From Azospirillum sp. TSO22-1 (GTDB taxonomy: Bacteria > Pseudomonadota > Alphaproteobacteria > Azospirillales > Azospirillaceae), in contig NZ_LGQZ01000044.1 of assembly GCF_003116015.1 (NCBI RefSeq), positions 1-64,000 of the forward strand: DNA of 64,000 nt, in the 5' to 3' direction. A model generated the notes under the pieces. It worked only from the letters and a program-made list of their open reading frames with translations. It did no database searches and was not told the origin of the DNA. Shown here piece by piece: positions 35,978-43,695 of this stretch. Positions within the stretch are counted from its first letter, which is position 1. The number at the start of each line of letters is the position of its first letter. The translations under genes and the position numbers were made by a program.

Positions 35978-36076
35978 ATGACGATGCTGCGGTTCCTGCG
36001 CGAGATGTTCACCCTGGTCGCGTTCCTGGGCACGTTGTACGCCTGGACCATCCTCGGCCACGCCGTTCTGCTCTGA
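35978..36076 (+). CDS. 32-residue single-helix membrane peptide
   Basis: ATG at 35978 follows an AGGGAGAG ribosome-binding site at good spacing. The product starts MTMLRFLREMFTLVAFLG and continues TLYAWTILGHAVLL to a stop: a basic amphipathic start and one membrane-length hydrophobic helix, with no room for a domain. A six-bp hairpin (CCCTTC-GCCG-GAAGGG, 36077-36092) begins right after the stop. The strong ribosome site, the palindrome upstream and the hairpin downstream argue for a real small protein. No family was recognised; small membrane peptides often modulate transporters or kinases, and kup is divergent from it. Confidence 0.6.
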   Translation: MTMLRFLREMFTLVAFLGTLYAWTILGHAVLL

Positions 36077-36287
36077 CCCTTCGCCGGAAGGGGTAGCGGC
36101 CTTCGCGTCCGCACCCGGTCGGGGTGCGCCTTGGAAACCGACCGGTCCCGCATCGGTATAGTATCCGAAATCCCAAGCCGTTCAGCGGCTTACCAATCCC
36201 CAAATGCTGTTTGCAGTCATACCCCGCGCTCGCCCCTCGGCACGCGGCGGGGGGATTGTCGGCAGAGACGGTCAGGATTCGGGAGCG

Positions 36288-37796
36288 ATGCGGAACTTCT
36301 TTCGAAAGCGGCGCGCCGCCGGGGCGGACGAAGACTTCACCAGCAGCGGCCCCATGGCGGGTGGTTCGGGCGGTTCGGGCGGCGGGATCACCGGTCAGCC
36401 GCTCACCGGCCAACCCTTTGCCGGCCCGGCCGAGCGGCCCCCGGTCGCCATGGGCGGCCCGCCGCGGCTGCGCACCGTCCCAGGCACGGCGGATGCTCTG
36501 CGGCCCGGCACGGCCCCGGCGTCACGCGACCCGGCGGGCGACGAGGTGGAACTGCCGCGCTTCACCATGCCGGTGAACGCCGGCCTGCGCGGGCCGCGCG
36601 GCACGGCGCCGGCCCTGCTCACCGGCATGACGCCGGAGATGAACGGCCGCCTGCGCGAGGCGTTCACCCCGACGCGGCCGAAGCAGGCGTTGAACGGGCT
36701 GTTCATCGGCCGCACCGCGGCGCTGAAGCGCATCATCTCCGCAGTGGAGGAGGAGCGGGCGCACGTCATCCTGTTCGGCGACCGCGGCCGCGGCAAGACC
36801 TCGGTGGCCAACGCCATCGAGCAGATCGCCACGCAGGCCGGCTATCTGGCGCTGAAGCTGACCTGCAGCGCCGAACTGAGCTTCGAGGACAGCTTCCGCC
36901 ACCTGCTGCGGCGGATCCCGTCCACCTACTACCGCTCCGGGATGGACAACCCGTTCGCGGCGCGGCGCACCTTCACCAGCTTCAACGAGCTGCTGCCCGA
37001 GGGCACCTTCAGCGTCACCGAGCTGAACGAGGTGCTGGCCGGCATCTACGGCACCCACGCGCTGCTGATCCTCGACGAGTACGACCGCATCACCGACGAG
37101 GATTTCCGCAACAAGCTGGCGGAGATGCTGAAGAACCTCACCGACAGCTCGATCGCGGTGACGCTGCTGATCGTCGGCGTGGCGGAGAATCTCGACCAGC
37201 TGCTCGGCAAGCATCCGTCGATCCAGCGCTCGCTGGTGCCGGTGCACCTGCCGCTGATGACCGACAAGGAGATCGAGCGGCTGATCAGTGCCGGCGCCGA
37301 GAACGCCGGCATCGCCTTCGCGCCGGACGTGGTGCGGCGGATCGGCGATTTCGTGCGCGGCCTGCCGTACTACGCCCAGCTGCTCGGTCTGCACGCGGCG
37401 CGCAGCGCGGTCAGCCGCGGCTCGACCACGGTGGAGCGCAGCGACCTCGGCTACGCGATCAGCCGCTGTCTGCAGGAGGCCGAGCGCGGCATCGTCGACT
37501 CGTACAACCGGATGCTGGCCGGCGCCCGCCGGGCCGAACTGGAGGACGTGCTGCACGCCGCCGCGCTGTGCCCGGCCGACGAGTACGGCGTCTTCGACCC
37601 GTCGGAGCTGACGGCGGCCGACGGTCAGCCGGCGTTCAGCGACCTCGACGACCTGCTGACCCGCCTGACGGCGGTCGACCACGGCGCGGTGCTGGCGCCA
37701 GTGCCCGAGCCGGGACGTTTCCGCTACCGCTTCCGCAACCAGATGATGCGGCAGTACGTGCTGATGCGCCTCGCCCACGAGCGCGGCACGATCTGA
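36288..37796 (+). CDS. AAA-family ATPase of unknown role
   Basis: About 503 residues. The first 110 are low-complexity (Gly, Pro and Arg-rich, starting MRNFFRKRRAAGADEDF). An Orc1/Cdc6-like or AAA_16/AAA_22-like ATPase follows: GRTAALKRII before Walker A GDRGRGKTS (about residues 164-172), Walker B LLILDEYD (about 259-266), then a sensor region in LLIVGVAENLDQLLG and an arginine-rich helical lid. A C-terminal winged-helix-like part ends RFRYRFRNQMMRQYVLMRLA. Such single-gene ATPases can load or disassemble partners, but none is adjacent. A longer start at 36204 is open. A strong terminator follows. Confidence 0.7.
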   Translation: MRNFFRKRRAAGADEDFTSSGPMAGGSGGSGGGITGQPLTGQPFAGPAERPPVAMGGPPRLRTVPGTADALRPGTAPASRDPAGDEVELPRFTMPVNAGLRGPRGTAPALLTGMTPEMNGRLREAFTPTRPKQALNGLFIGRTAALKRIISAVEEERAHVILFGDRGRGKTSVANAIEQIATQAGYLALKLTCSAELSFEDSFRHLLRRIPSTYYRSGMDNPFAARRTFTSFNELLPEGTFSVTELNEVLAGIYGTHALLILDEYDRITDEDFRNKLAEMLKNLTDSSIAVTLLIVGVAENLDQLLGKHPSIQRSLVPVHLPLMTDKEIERLISAGAENAGIAFAPDVVRRIGDFVRGLPYYAQLLGLHAARSAVSRGSTTVERSDLGYAISRCLQEAERGIVDSYNRMLAGARRAELEDVLHAAALCPADEYGVFDPSELTAADGQPAFSDLDDLLTRLTAVDHGAVLAPVPEPGRFRYRFRNQMMRQYVLMRLAHERGTI

Positions 37797-37821
37797 CCCG
37801 ACAGTCTCGAAAGGCAATTCG

Positions 37822-37854
37822 AAAGCCCTCCCCGGTCCGGCCGGGGAGGGCTTT
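37822..37854. terminator. Bidirectional Rho-independent terminator
   Basis: A perfect 14-bp stem (AAAGCCCTCCCCGG, loop TCCGG, CCGGGGAGGGCTTT) lies between the ATPase gene and the convergent small membrane gene. The AAAG/CTTT ends supply T-tails for both strands. Confidence 0.85.
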
Positions 37855-37875
37855 CGTACGTGAACTTCTCGTGCG

Positions 37876-38049
37876 TCAACGGCCCATCCACACCGCCGCC
37901 GCAACCACCGCGGCGATGATGGCGACGACGCCAGCCAGGATCGCGAGGCTCCACAGGAACTGGCGCAGCTCGCCTTGCTTCCAGGCGCTGCGCGCCAGCA
38001 GCAGCAGGTAGGCCAGCGCCATCACGCCGGCGACGTTCCAGACTGACAC
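37876..38049 (-). CDS. Small two-helix membrane protein
   Basis: A 57-residue product from a GTG at 38049, six bases after GGAG. It has two membrane helices, about residues 5-20 (NVAGVMALAYLLLLA) and 32-54 (LWSLAILAGVVAIIAAVVAA), joined by a charged loop SAWKQGELRQ. An alternative ATG at residue 10 would cut into the first helix. No family was recognised. It is convergent with the ATPase gene. Confidence 0.6.
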   Translation of the reverse strand: MSVWNVAGVMALAYLLLLARSAWKQGELRQFLWSLAILAGVVAIIAAVVAAAVWMGR

Positions 38050-38564
38050 GCGGGGCTCCAGAGGGCAGGGGGGCGATCTATAGCATCCCGCCGCCAACGT
38101 CCGCATACGACTATTGTGATAGGCGGGCGTGTGCGGCCGGGGGCGCCCGTTGCTAGCCTCCTGGCGTGTCATGCTACCCGGCTGAGCATCATCGTTCAGG
38201 GCGAAGCACCCCTATTGCAACCGCAATGCGCAAGGGCGGTGCCGGATTTCTGACCGATCTCTTTAAACAAGACGAATTGGTGTTAGACTAACCCGATATC
38301 GAACACTCAAAAGAAGCCGCCTAATTCTTTAAAAGGCCGCAGATCACACCAAATTCGAAAGATGCTTTGCGCATATACCCAATGCGTTCTTCTGTTAATA
38401 CCTCAGAGTGGTATCGTCGTTCACGACACAGGGGTATCTTCATCCAAAATATCGGCACGAAGATGCCATCGGTATGGCGCGGTTGGGAGACCTGCGCGGA
38501 GCGGACTCCGAGAAGATTACCAACGGAACCTTGCGCATCCATCCGAATATCGCGGGAGCTGACA
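38050..38564. promoter_or_regulatory. Long AT-richer intergenic region before a LuxR-type regulator
   Basis: 515 bases without a credible gene, visibly lower in GC than the rest. The small frames here lack ribosome sites. Possible operator elements near 38398-38440: ATACC-N7-GGTAT and a second GGTATC 23 bases later, with TCGT/ACGA arms between. I see no structured RNA of a known class. Confidence 0.4.
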
Positions 38565-39257
38565 ATGGAACCAGTGCGAGCCTTTTTGATCGACTCCAAC
38601 AAGTTGTTCCGGGAGGGGCTCAAGCGCCTGCTGGATGATTCACCCTTCCAGATCGTCGCCGAAGCCGGCAACCTGCGCGAGGCGGTTTCCACCGTCGAGT
38701 CCGGCCTGCGCCCGCAACTCGTCCTGCTCGACCTGGTGAACGGTGGCGACGAGGAGGCCGAGGGCATGCGCCGCCTGCGCGCCAACCTGCCGGACGCCCG
38801 CATGGTCATCCTCACCAGCGATCTGTGCACCCGCCGCCTCGCCAACGCGCTGGAGGCCGGCGCCGACGGCTACCTGATGAAGGACCTGTCATCGGACGCA
38901 CTGGCGCAGTCGCTGCGTTTGGTGATGATGGGCGAGAAGGTGTTCCCGACCCACCTCGCCGCGCTGCTGATCAGCGGCCGGGTGAACGGCAACGGCACCG
39001 AGATGCCGGTGTCGCGCAAGGGCCTGTCGCAGCGCGAGGTGCAGATCCTGCGCTGCCTGCTGAACGGCGATTCGAACAAGATGATCGCCAACCACCTGAA
39101 CATCACCGAAGCGACGGTGAAGGTCCACCTCAAGAGCCTGCTGCGCAAGATCAACGCCTCCAACCGCACGCAGGCGGCGATCTGGGCGCTCAACAACGGC
39201 ATCGGCGGCGAACTGGCCGGTGCGGTTCCTGCCGGCGTCACGGCCGCGCACCAATAG
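38565..39257 (+). CDS. LuxR/UhpA-type response regulator, atypical receiver
   Basis: A 230-residue protein. The receiver reads FLIDSNKLFREGLKRLL, so the usual Asp-Asp pair is Asp-Ser; the phosphoacceptor Asp is kept in LVLLDLVNGGDEEAEG, the Thr in VILTSD and the Lys in YLMKDLSS. The C-terminal HTH is standard (LSQREVQILRCLLNGDSNKMIANHLNIT, read here as LSQREVQILRCLLNGDSNK and MIANHLNITEATVKVHLKSL). GGGAG precedes the ATG. Azospirillum has a regulator of this class (FlcA) linked to flocculation, but I cannot assign it. It is one of three LuxR-type genes in 3 kb; no kinase is adjacent. Confidence 0.85.
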   Translation: MEPVRAFLIDSNKLFREGLKRLLDDSPFQIVAEAGNLREAVSTVESGLRPQLVLLDLVNGGDEEAEGMRRLRANLPDARMVILTSDLCTRRLANALEAGADGYLMKDLSSDALAQSLRLVMMGEKVFPTHLAALLISGRVNGNGTEMPVSRKGLSQREVQILRCLLNGDSNKMIANHLNITEATVKVHLKSLLRKINASNRTQAAIWALNNGIGGELAGAVPAGVTAAHQ

Positions 39258-39277
39258 GAACAGGTCCATACGGCGCG

Positions 39278-39302
39278 GTCGCCGCAGCGCTGCTGCGGCG
39301 AC
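39278..39302. terminator. Perfect hairpin between convergent regulators
   Basis: GTCGCCGCAGC, loop GCT, GCTGCGGCGAC forms an 11-bp perfect stem 20 bases after the stop of the plus-strand regulator. It has no T-run, so termination is presumed from position. Confidence 0.45.
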
Positions 39303-39325
39303 GGCCGGACCGGAGGAAGATCCCG

Positions 39326-39349
39326 GAAGACAGATCAGAAGACAGATCA
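39326..39349. repeat. 12-bp perfect tandem duplication
   Basis: GAAGACAGATCA occurs twice in direct succession just beyond the stop of the minus-strand regulator. It is probably a replication slip; a binding site cannot be excluded. Confidence 0.6.
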
Positions 39350-39358
39350 GCCGCGTTG

Positions 39359-40024
39359 TTACGCCGAGCGGCTGAGCGGCTGATGCTGCTGCGCCATGCG
39401 CCCGTCGCGGGCCTGCTGCAGGGCGCTCTGCTGGCGGGCGGCGAAGACGCCGGCCTCCGTGCGGTTGCGGAAATGCAGCTTGGACAGCACGCTGCGCACC
39501 ATCGACTTGATCACCGCCTCGGACAGGTCGAGCTGGTTGGCGATGGTGCGGTTGTTGAGCCCCTGGCCGAGCAGGCGCAACGTCTCGAACTCCGGCTCGG
39601 ACAGGCGGGGCAGCAGGGTCAGGCGGATCTCATCGACGCCGAGGCGCGACAGGAACTGCTTGGGCATCAGGCAGTGGCCTTCCAGCCCCAGGTCCAGCAG
39701 TTCGTTGATGCGGTCGACGTTGATGTCCTCGAACACCCAGGCGTCGGCGAAGGCGAGGATGTGCGCGGCGTCGAGCAGTTCGCGCGACGACAGCACCACG
39801 ACGATGCGCGAGCGCCGCGACAGGCGCAGGTACACCATTGGCTCGTTCTCGCGCAGCGCGGTGAACTGCTGCAGCCCGATCAGGATCGCGTCGGGCGTCA
39901 GCGTGCTCTGCGTCAGTTCGCTGAGGTCGTGAAAGACGGTCAGGCGGTGGCGTCCGGCCTTCTCCAGCGCCTGAACCACCGTGTCGGTCAGGCTGGTGTT
40001 GTCGAGGATCAGGCAGACGTGCAT
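39359..40024 (-). CDS. LuxR-type regulator with pseudo-receiver domain
   Basis: About 221 residues from ATG at 40024 (GGTGAG four bases ahead); a start at 40093 would add 23 residues. The N-terminal half has receiver-like strands (MHVCLILDN, PDAILIGLQQ, RIVVVLSSRELL, ADAWVFEDIN), but the phosphoacceptor Asp position is Gly (LIGLQQ) and the Lys is not evident, so it is probably not phosphorylated. The C-terminal HTH is intact (LSEPEFETLRLLGQGLNNRTIANQLDLS, read as LSEPEFETLRLLGQGLNN and RTIANQLDLSEAVIKSMV). It may be controlled by ligand, partner or level rather than by a kinase. It is convergent with the regulator at 38565. Confidence 0.8.
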   Translation of the reverse strand: MHVCLILDNTSLTDTVVQALEKAGRHRLTVFHDLSELTQSTLTPDAILIGLQQFTALRENEPMVYLRLSRRSRIVVVLSSRELLDAAHILAFADAWVFEDINVDRINELLDLGLEGHCLMPKQFLSRLGVDEIRLTLLPRLSEPEFETLRLLGQGLNNRTIANQLDLSEAVIKSMVRSVLSKLHFRNRTEAGVFAARQQSALQQARDGRMAQQHQPLSRSA

Positions 40025-40246
40025 AGGGCTCACCGCGTTCCGGGTCGTTGTCGGCGATGCTCTCTCGGGCGCGTACTCGTGGGGCGTGTGCATGGGTCAG
40101 CTCTGGCTCTTTTTCTGAGGGCGTACACGGCCGGCCCGTTTCCGGGTTCCGTTGCTTGGCGGGTCACCTTCCGCGTCGGGGGTAGCAAAATCGCCTGAGG
40201 GGTCCATAATTTTTCGGAAAAGCCTGCATAAATTCTGGAAAGAAAC

Positions 40247-40275
40247 TTGACACTGTCTTATTGATCTTATAAATT
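40247..40275 (+). promoter_or_regulatory. Near-consensus sigma-70 promoter
   Basis: TTGACA (40247-40252) and TAAATT (40270-40275) are 17 bases apart in an AT-rich stretch, unusual in this GC-rich genome. Just upstream an imperfect direct repeat CATAATTTTTCGGAAAAG / CATAAATTCTGGAAAG (about 40205-40243) reaches to the -35 box. It points toward the regulator gene at 40848, about 570 bases downstream. Confidence 0.6.
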
Positions 40276-40282
40276 ATGCTCA

Positions 40283-40847
40283 CCCCCGTAAATCAAACGA
40301 TAGTCCATCATTCAAGTTCGTCAAGCCAAGCTGTTTGGCGACGGGGCACCTCCTCGTGATAACACTTCCGTGTCGCGCGGGCGCAAAAGTGTCCGGCACG
40401 CGACGCGTCGGGAGAAGCGTTGCTCCCTACGGCGGTACAGGCCGATGCTGGGCGACCGGGCACCCTGATCTTCAAAAGCCGGGCTTGTCTTTCGAACAGA
40501 AAGGCCTCGTGTGCGGCTCCGGAAGAACAGCAAGCAGAAGATTTGCTCTTGTTCACGTCCTCAAGGCGTGCCATGGATCCGGCGCGCAAGGTGTATGACG
40601 TTTCTCAGGTCATAGACTGTACGGATGGGTTAGGCCGTGTACGCGTGCTTGACGCGATGCCGAAGGTCAACTTTATGTCCGCAAACGTTCTATGGCACTT
40701 GTGGATATGTTTACACACCATCGATTGTGGTACCTGTCTTCGTGTGCCGCCGATGCCGTCGGGTGACGCACCTCCCCATAGGAGGGACGGCGACGGGAAC
40801 GAAGACATCCGGCCGGGTGGCTGGGACCAGAGAAGGGTGGACGGGAA
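40283..40847 (+). other. Long leader or non-coding RNA region
   Basis: About 565 bases between a strong promoter and the next gene with no credible protein. Overlapping frames on both strands (for example 40420-40851 plus and 40308-40589 minus) have no ribosome site and look random. The stretch may be a long 5' leader of the regulator gene, a small RNA, or contain further promoters. No known riboswitch fold was recognised. Confidence 0.4.
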
Positions 40848-41492
40848 ATGAAGATTCTGATCGGTGACGACCATCTGCTGTTCCGCGAAGGGTTGCGCCG
40901 CCTGTTGGAGCAGCTGCACGCCGACGCCACCTTCATCGAGGCGGGCACCTTCGGCGAGCTGATCGAGCACTGCCGCGGCGACGAGCAGTTCGACGTCGTG
41001 CTGATGGATCTGCATATGCCGGGCTGGCCCGGCTTCGAGGGCCTGCGCGAGGTGCACGACCTGCAGCCCGGCACGCCGGTGGTGGTCATCTCCGCCTCTG
41101 AGTCGCTGAGCGACATCCGCGGCGCGCTCGACGCCGGAGCCACCGGCTACATCCCGAAGTCGAGCAGCGTCAAGGTCATGATGGGCGCGCTCAACCTCGT
41201 GTTCTCCGGCGGCATCTACGTCCCGCCGGGCGCCATCACCTTCGGCGCCGATATCTCCCCGCGCCGCCGCCCCGCCGACACCGCGGCCGACCGCGGTGGC
41301 ACCTACGGCCTGACGCAGCGTCAGCGCGAGGTGCTCGACTGCCTGCGCGCCGGCAAGTCGAACAAGCAGATCGCCTACGAGCTCGGCCTGTCCGAGGGCA
41401 CGGTGAAGATCCATGTCACCGCGATCTTCAAGTCGCTGGGCGTCAAGAACCGCACCCAGGCGGTCATCGCCGCCGCGGCCATGGCGTCCTGA
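40848..41492 (+). CDS. LuxR/UhpA-type response regulator
   Basis: A 214-residue response regulator with a complete receiver: KILIGDDHLLFREGLRRLL (acidic pair), VVLMDLHMPGWPG (phosphoacceptor Asp, about residue 56), VVVISASE and YIPKSSS (Lys). An LuxR-type HTH follows: LTQRQREVLDCLRAGKSNKQ, IAYELGLSEGTVKIHV and KNRTQAV. It is an orphan, with no kinase nearby. GGACGGGAA lies before the ATG. An 18-bp terminator stem follows. Confidence 0.9.
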   Translation: MKILIGDDHLLFREGLRRLLEQLHADATFIEAGTFGELIEHCRGDEQFDVVLMDLHMPGWPGFEGLREVHDLQPGTPVVVISASESLSDIRGALDAGATGYIPKSSSVKVMMGALNLVFSGGIYVPPGAITFGADISPRRRPADTAADRGGTYGLTQRQREVLDCLRAGKSNKQIAYELGLSEGTVKIHVTAIFKSLGVKNRTQAVIAAAAMAS

Positions 41493-41507
41493 TCGGTGCG
41501 GCACGGC

Positions 41508-41551
41508 ACGCGAAGGGCACCGGGGCTCCATCACCCCGGTGCCCTTCGCGT
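41508..41551 (+). terminator. Strong stem-loop terminator
   Basis: A perfect 18-bp stem (41508-41525 with 41534-41551, loop CTCCATCA) begins 16 bases after the regulator stop, followed by GTCCTGTTCC. The long uninterrupted stem is unusual for this window. Confidence 0.75.
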
Positions 41552-41690
41552 GTCCTGTTCCGGTGCGGTAAGTAACGTGTCCCGTCTGTAATCAATCTCC
41601 GCTTCATCCTCGCAAGAAATCCCCCTACTCTCGCGGGTACAAAAAGGTCATGCGACATGCCGTCGTATGCGCTGGCGGAATGGGGGAAAC

Positions 41691-42890
41691 ATGAAAGCGA
41701 GAAATCTGGTTCTGGCTGCCACCGCTGCGGTGGCGATGGTCGCGGTCTCCGGCGTCGCTGCGGCGCAGAAGGTGCCGCAGGCCACCACCGTGTCGCTGGG
41801 CGGCGAGGCGCGCGTGAAGGCGCTGTACTCCTGGCCGAACACCTGCTCCGACGTCTCGGTGTGCGGCGCGGCCTCGGTCGAGGACACCGTCAGGCACTAC
41901 CTGGAGCAGAGCCTGAAGCGCGACGGCTACACCGATTCGAAGGTCACGGTGCGGCGCGCCGGCGCCGGCTATCAGGCGACCTTCACCGGCTCGGCCCAGA
42001 AGACCTACCCGAAGGCGGTCACCGCGTTCCTGAACGCCGGCGACAAGGCGCTGGCCACCGCGCGCTCCATCGCCGCGTCGAAGACGCCGGAGGGTGCGAG
42101 CCAGTGGCCGTACACCTGGCGCTTCTTCCTGCCGGTCGGGCTGGCCATGGTGAACAACCCGACGGTCGAGCTGCTGCACTTCCCGCCGGACTACTCGCTG
42201 ACCGACAAGCAGGACTACCTGAACTCGGCCACCACCGACCGCTGGGCGATGCTGCTGGCGCAGAACGGCATCCCGGCGGACAAGAGCCCGGCCTACCAGG
42301 CGATCATCGACATCAACCCGATCGCCGCCCCGGCCAGCGACGGCAGCAAGCTGGAAGGCGTCGAGGGCAAGTTCACCAGCTACATCACCGACATGCTGGG
42401 GCAGTGGACCCGCAACCCGGCGAACCCCCACTACGGCAAGCCGATGGTCGCCTTCGGCAGCCCGGTGCGGGCCTGGCTGAAGGCGCAGTACGGCCTGGAG
42501 CTGCAGGTCGATCAGGTCGGGCTGCTGTCGCTGCCGTCCGGCGCCGTTCCGGTGATCGCCGCCAACCACCCCAGCCAGATCTTCTACACCGCCTGGAACG
42601 ACACCACGCCCAAGACCGAGAACTTCGAGAAGGGCATGCAGGTGATGACCCAGGACCTGATCGCCGCCTGCTGGCAGGCCCGCATGGGGCAGGCGCCGGC
42701 CTCCGACCCGCAGGCGACCGCCACCGCCTGCACGCAGCAGTGGGTGACCAACAACAAGCAGGTCTGCATGTTGCTGGAGACCACCATCTACAAGAAGACC
42801 GAGGAGCAGGCGCAGGCCATCTGCTCCGCCCTGCCGCCGGTCGCGCAGGGCCGTGACGGCGCCGCCCAGGCGGCGTCGCTGGCCGACTGA
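41691..42890 (+). CDS. Secreted protein of unknown family
   Basis: A 399-residue exported protein. The signal peptide MKARNLVLAATAAVAMVAVS is followed by GVAAAQ with cleavage probably after AAA. The mature part has several cysteines in spaced pairs (NTCSDVSVCG near the N-terminus; ACWQ, ACTQQW, VCMLLE and ICSAL near the C-terminus), suggesting disulfides in the periplasm or outside. Segments such as TWRFFLPVGLAMVNNP, VAFGSPVRAWLKAQYGLELQ (20 residues) and VIAANHPSQIFYTAW are distinctive but unfamiliar. It stands alone, with its own terminators on both sides. The start at 41691 follows GGGGGAA; an 8-codon longer start is possible. Confidence 0.75.
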   Translation: MKARNLVLAATAAVAMVAVSGVAAAQKVPQATTVSLGGEARVKALYSWPNTCSDVSVCGAASVEDTVRHYLEQSLKRDGYTDSKVTVRRAGAGYQATFTGSAQKTYPKAVTAFLNAGDKALATARSIAASKTPEGASQWPYTWRFFLPVGLAMVNNPTVELLHFPPDYSLTDKQDYLNSATTDRWAMLLAQNGIPADKSPAYQAIIDINPIAAPASDGSKLEGVEGKFTSYITDMLGQWTRNPANPHYGKPMVAFGSPVRAWLKAQYGLELQVDQVGLLSLPSGAVPVIAANHPSQIFYTAWNDTTPKTENFEKGMQVMTQDLIAACWQARMGQAPASDPQATATACTQQWVTNNKQVCMLLETTIYKKTEEQAQAICSALPPVAQGRDGAAQAASLAD

Positions 42891-42895
42891 CCGTC

Positions 42896-42930
42896 AAAAG
42901 CCCCTTCCGCACCCGCCGGAAGGGGCTTTT
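42896..42930 (+). terminator. Rho-independent terminator
   Basis: A 14-bp perfect stem (AAAAGCCCCTTCCG, 7-base loop, CGGAAGGGGCTTTT) starts six bases after the stop of the secreted protein gene and ends in TTTT. The A-run on the left makes it usable in both directions. Confidence 0.9.
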
Positions 42931-43050
42931 CGCCCGACCGACCTTGACCGGGTGTGGGCGCCTCTGCTATCCGGCCCTTTCAGACTCCGTTCCGGGCGCT
43001 CCGCCCGGAGCGTGGACCGGGATGCCCCAGCAGGACGCCGCCGAAGCCCC

Positions 43051-43695
43051 ATGAGCGACATTTTCCAGGAAGTCGACGAGGATCTGCGCCGCGATCGCAC
43101 GACGCAGTTCATGAAGCGCTACGGCGGAGTCCTCGGCACCGCGGCGGTGCTGCTGGTCGCCGCGACCGCCGGCTGGCAGGCGTGGCAAGGCTGGAAGAAG
43201 TCGCAGGCCGAGGCCGAGACCGGCCGTCTGGTCAGCGCGCTGTCGCAAGCCGCCGCCGGCCCGCAGAAGGGCATCGAGGCGCTGACCGCGTTCTCCGGCT
43301 CCGCCCCCGCCAACCTTGCCGTGCTGGCCCGCCTGAACGAGGCGGCGCTGCGCGTGGAGGAGGGCAAGACCGCCGACGCGGTGGCCCTGTACGATTCCAT
43401 CGCCGGCAACGGCTCGTCCGACGCGATCTACCGCGATCTCGCGACGCTGCTGTCGGTGATGCACCAGATGGACGGCGGCGACGCGGCGAAGCTCCAGACC
43501 CGCCTGCAGCCGCTGACGGTGGACGCCAGCCCCTGGCGCTTCTCGGCGCGCGAACTGACGGCGCTGCTTGCCGCCCGCTCCGGCGACCGCGAGCGCGCCC
43601 GCACCCTGTTCCAGCAACTCGCGGACGATTCGCTGGCACCGTCGGGCGTGCGCTCGCGGGCAGCCGACCTCGCCGCCCTTTACGGCAAGAGCTGA
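43051..43695 (+). CDS. YfgM-like TPR membrane protein
   Basis: A 214-residue protein with one N-terminal membrane helix ([21 protein letters not shown], about residues 25-45; quoted minus its first residue it spans [20 protein letters not shown]) and a periplasmic helical repeat domain of the TPR_21 type. It matches the protein encoded before bamB and der in many proteobacteria, an ancillary SecYEG-associated chaperone in Escherichia coli. Its stop overlaps the bamB ATG (TGATG), so outer-membrane assembly functions are coupled. Confidence 0.82.
   Translation: MSDIFQEVDEDLRRDRTTQFMKRYGGVLGTAAVLLVAATAGWQAWQGWKKSQAEAETGRLVSALSQAAAGPQKGIEALTAFSGSAPANLAVLARLNEAALRVEEGKTADAVALYDSIAGNGSSDAIYRDLATLLSVMHQMDGGDAAKLQTRLQPLTVDASPWRFSARELTALLAARSGDRERARTLFQQLADDSLAPSGVRSRAADLAALYGKS

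Noticed and set aside
40308-40589. Minus-strand 93-residue frame in the same intergenic region
   Set aside because: It lacks a ribosome site and recognisable features, and it overlaps the strongest promoter-proximal transcript.
40420-40851. Plus-strand 143-residue frame upstream of the third regulator
   Set aside because: It has no convincing ribosome site, several rare-looking patterns and no fold signal; it lies in a region more likely to be a leader or non-coding RNA.
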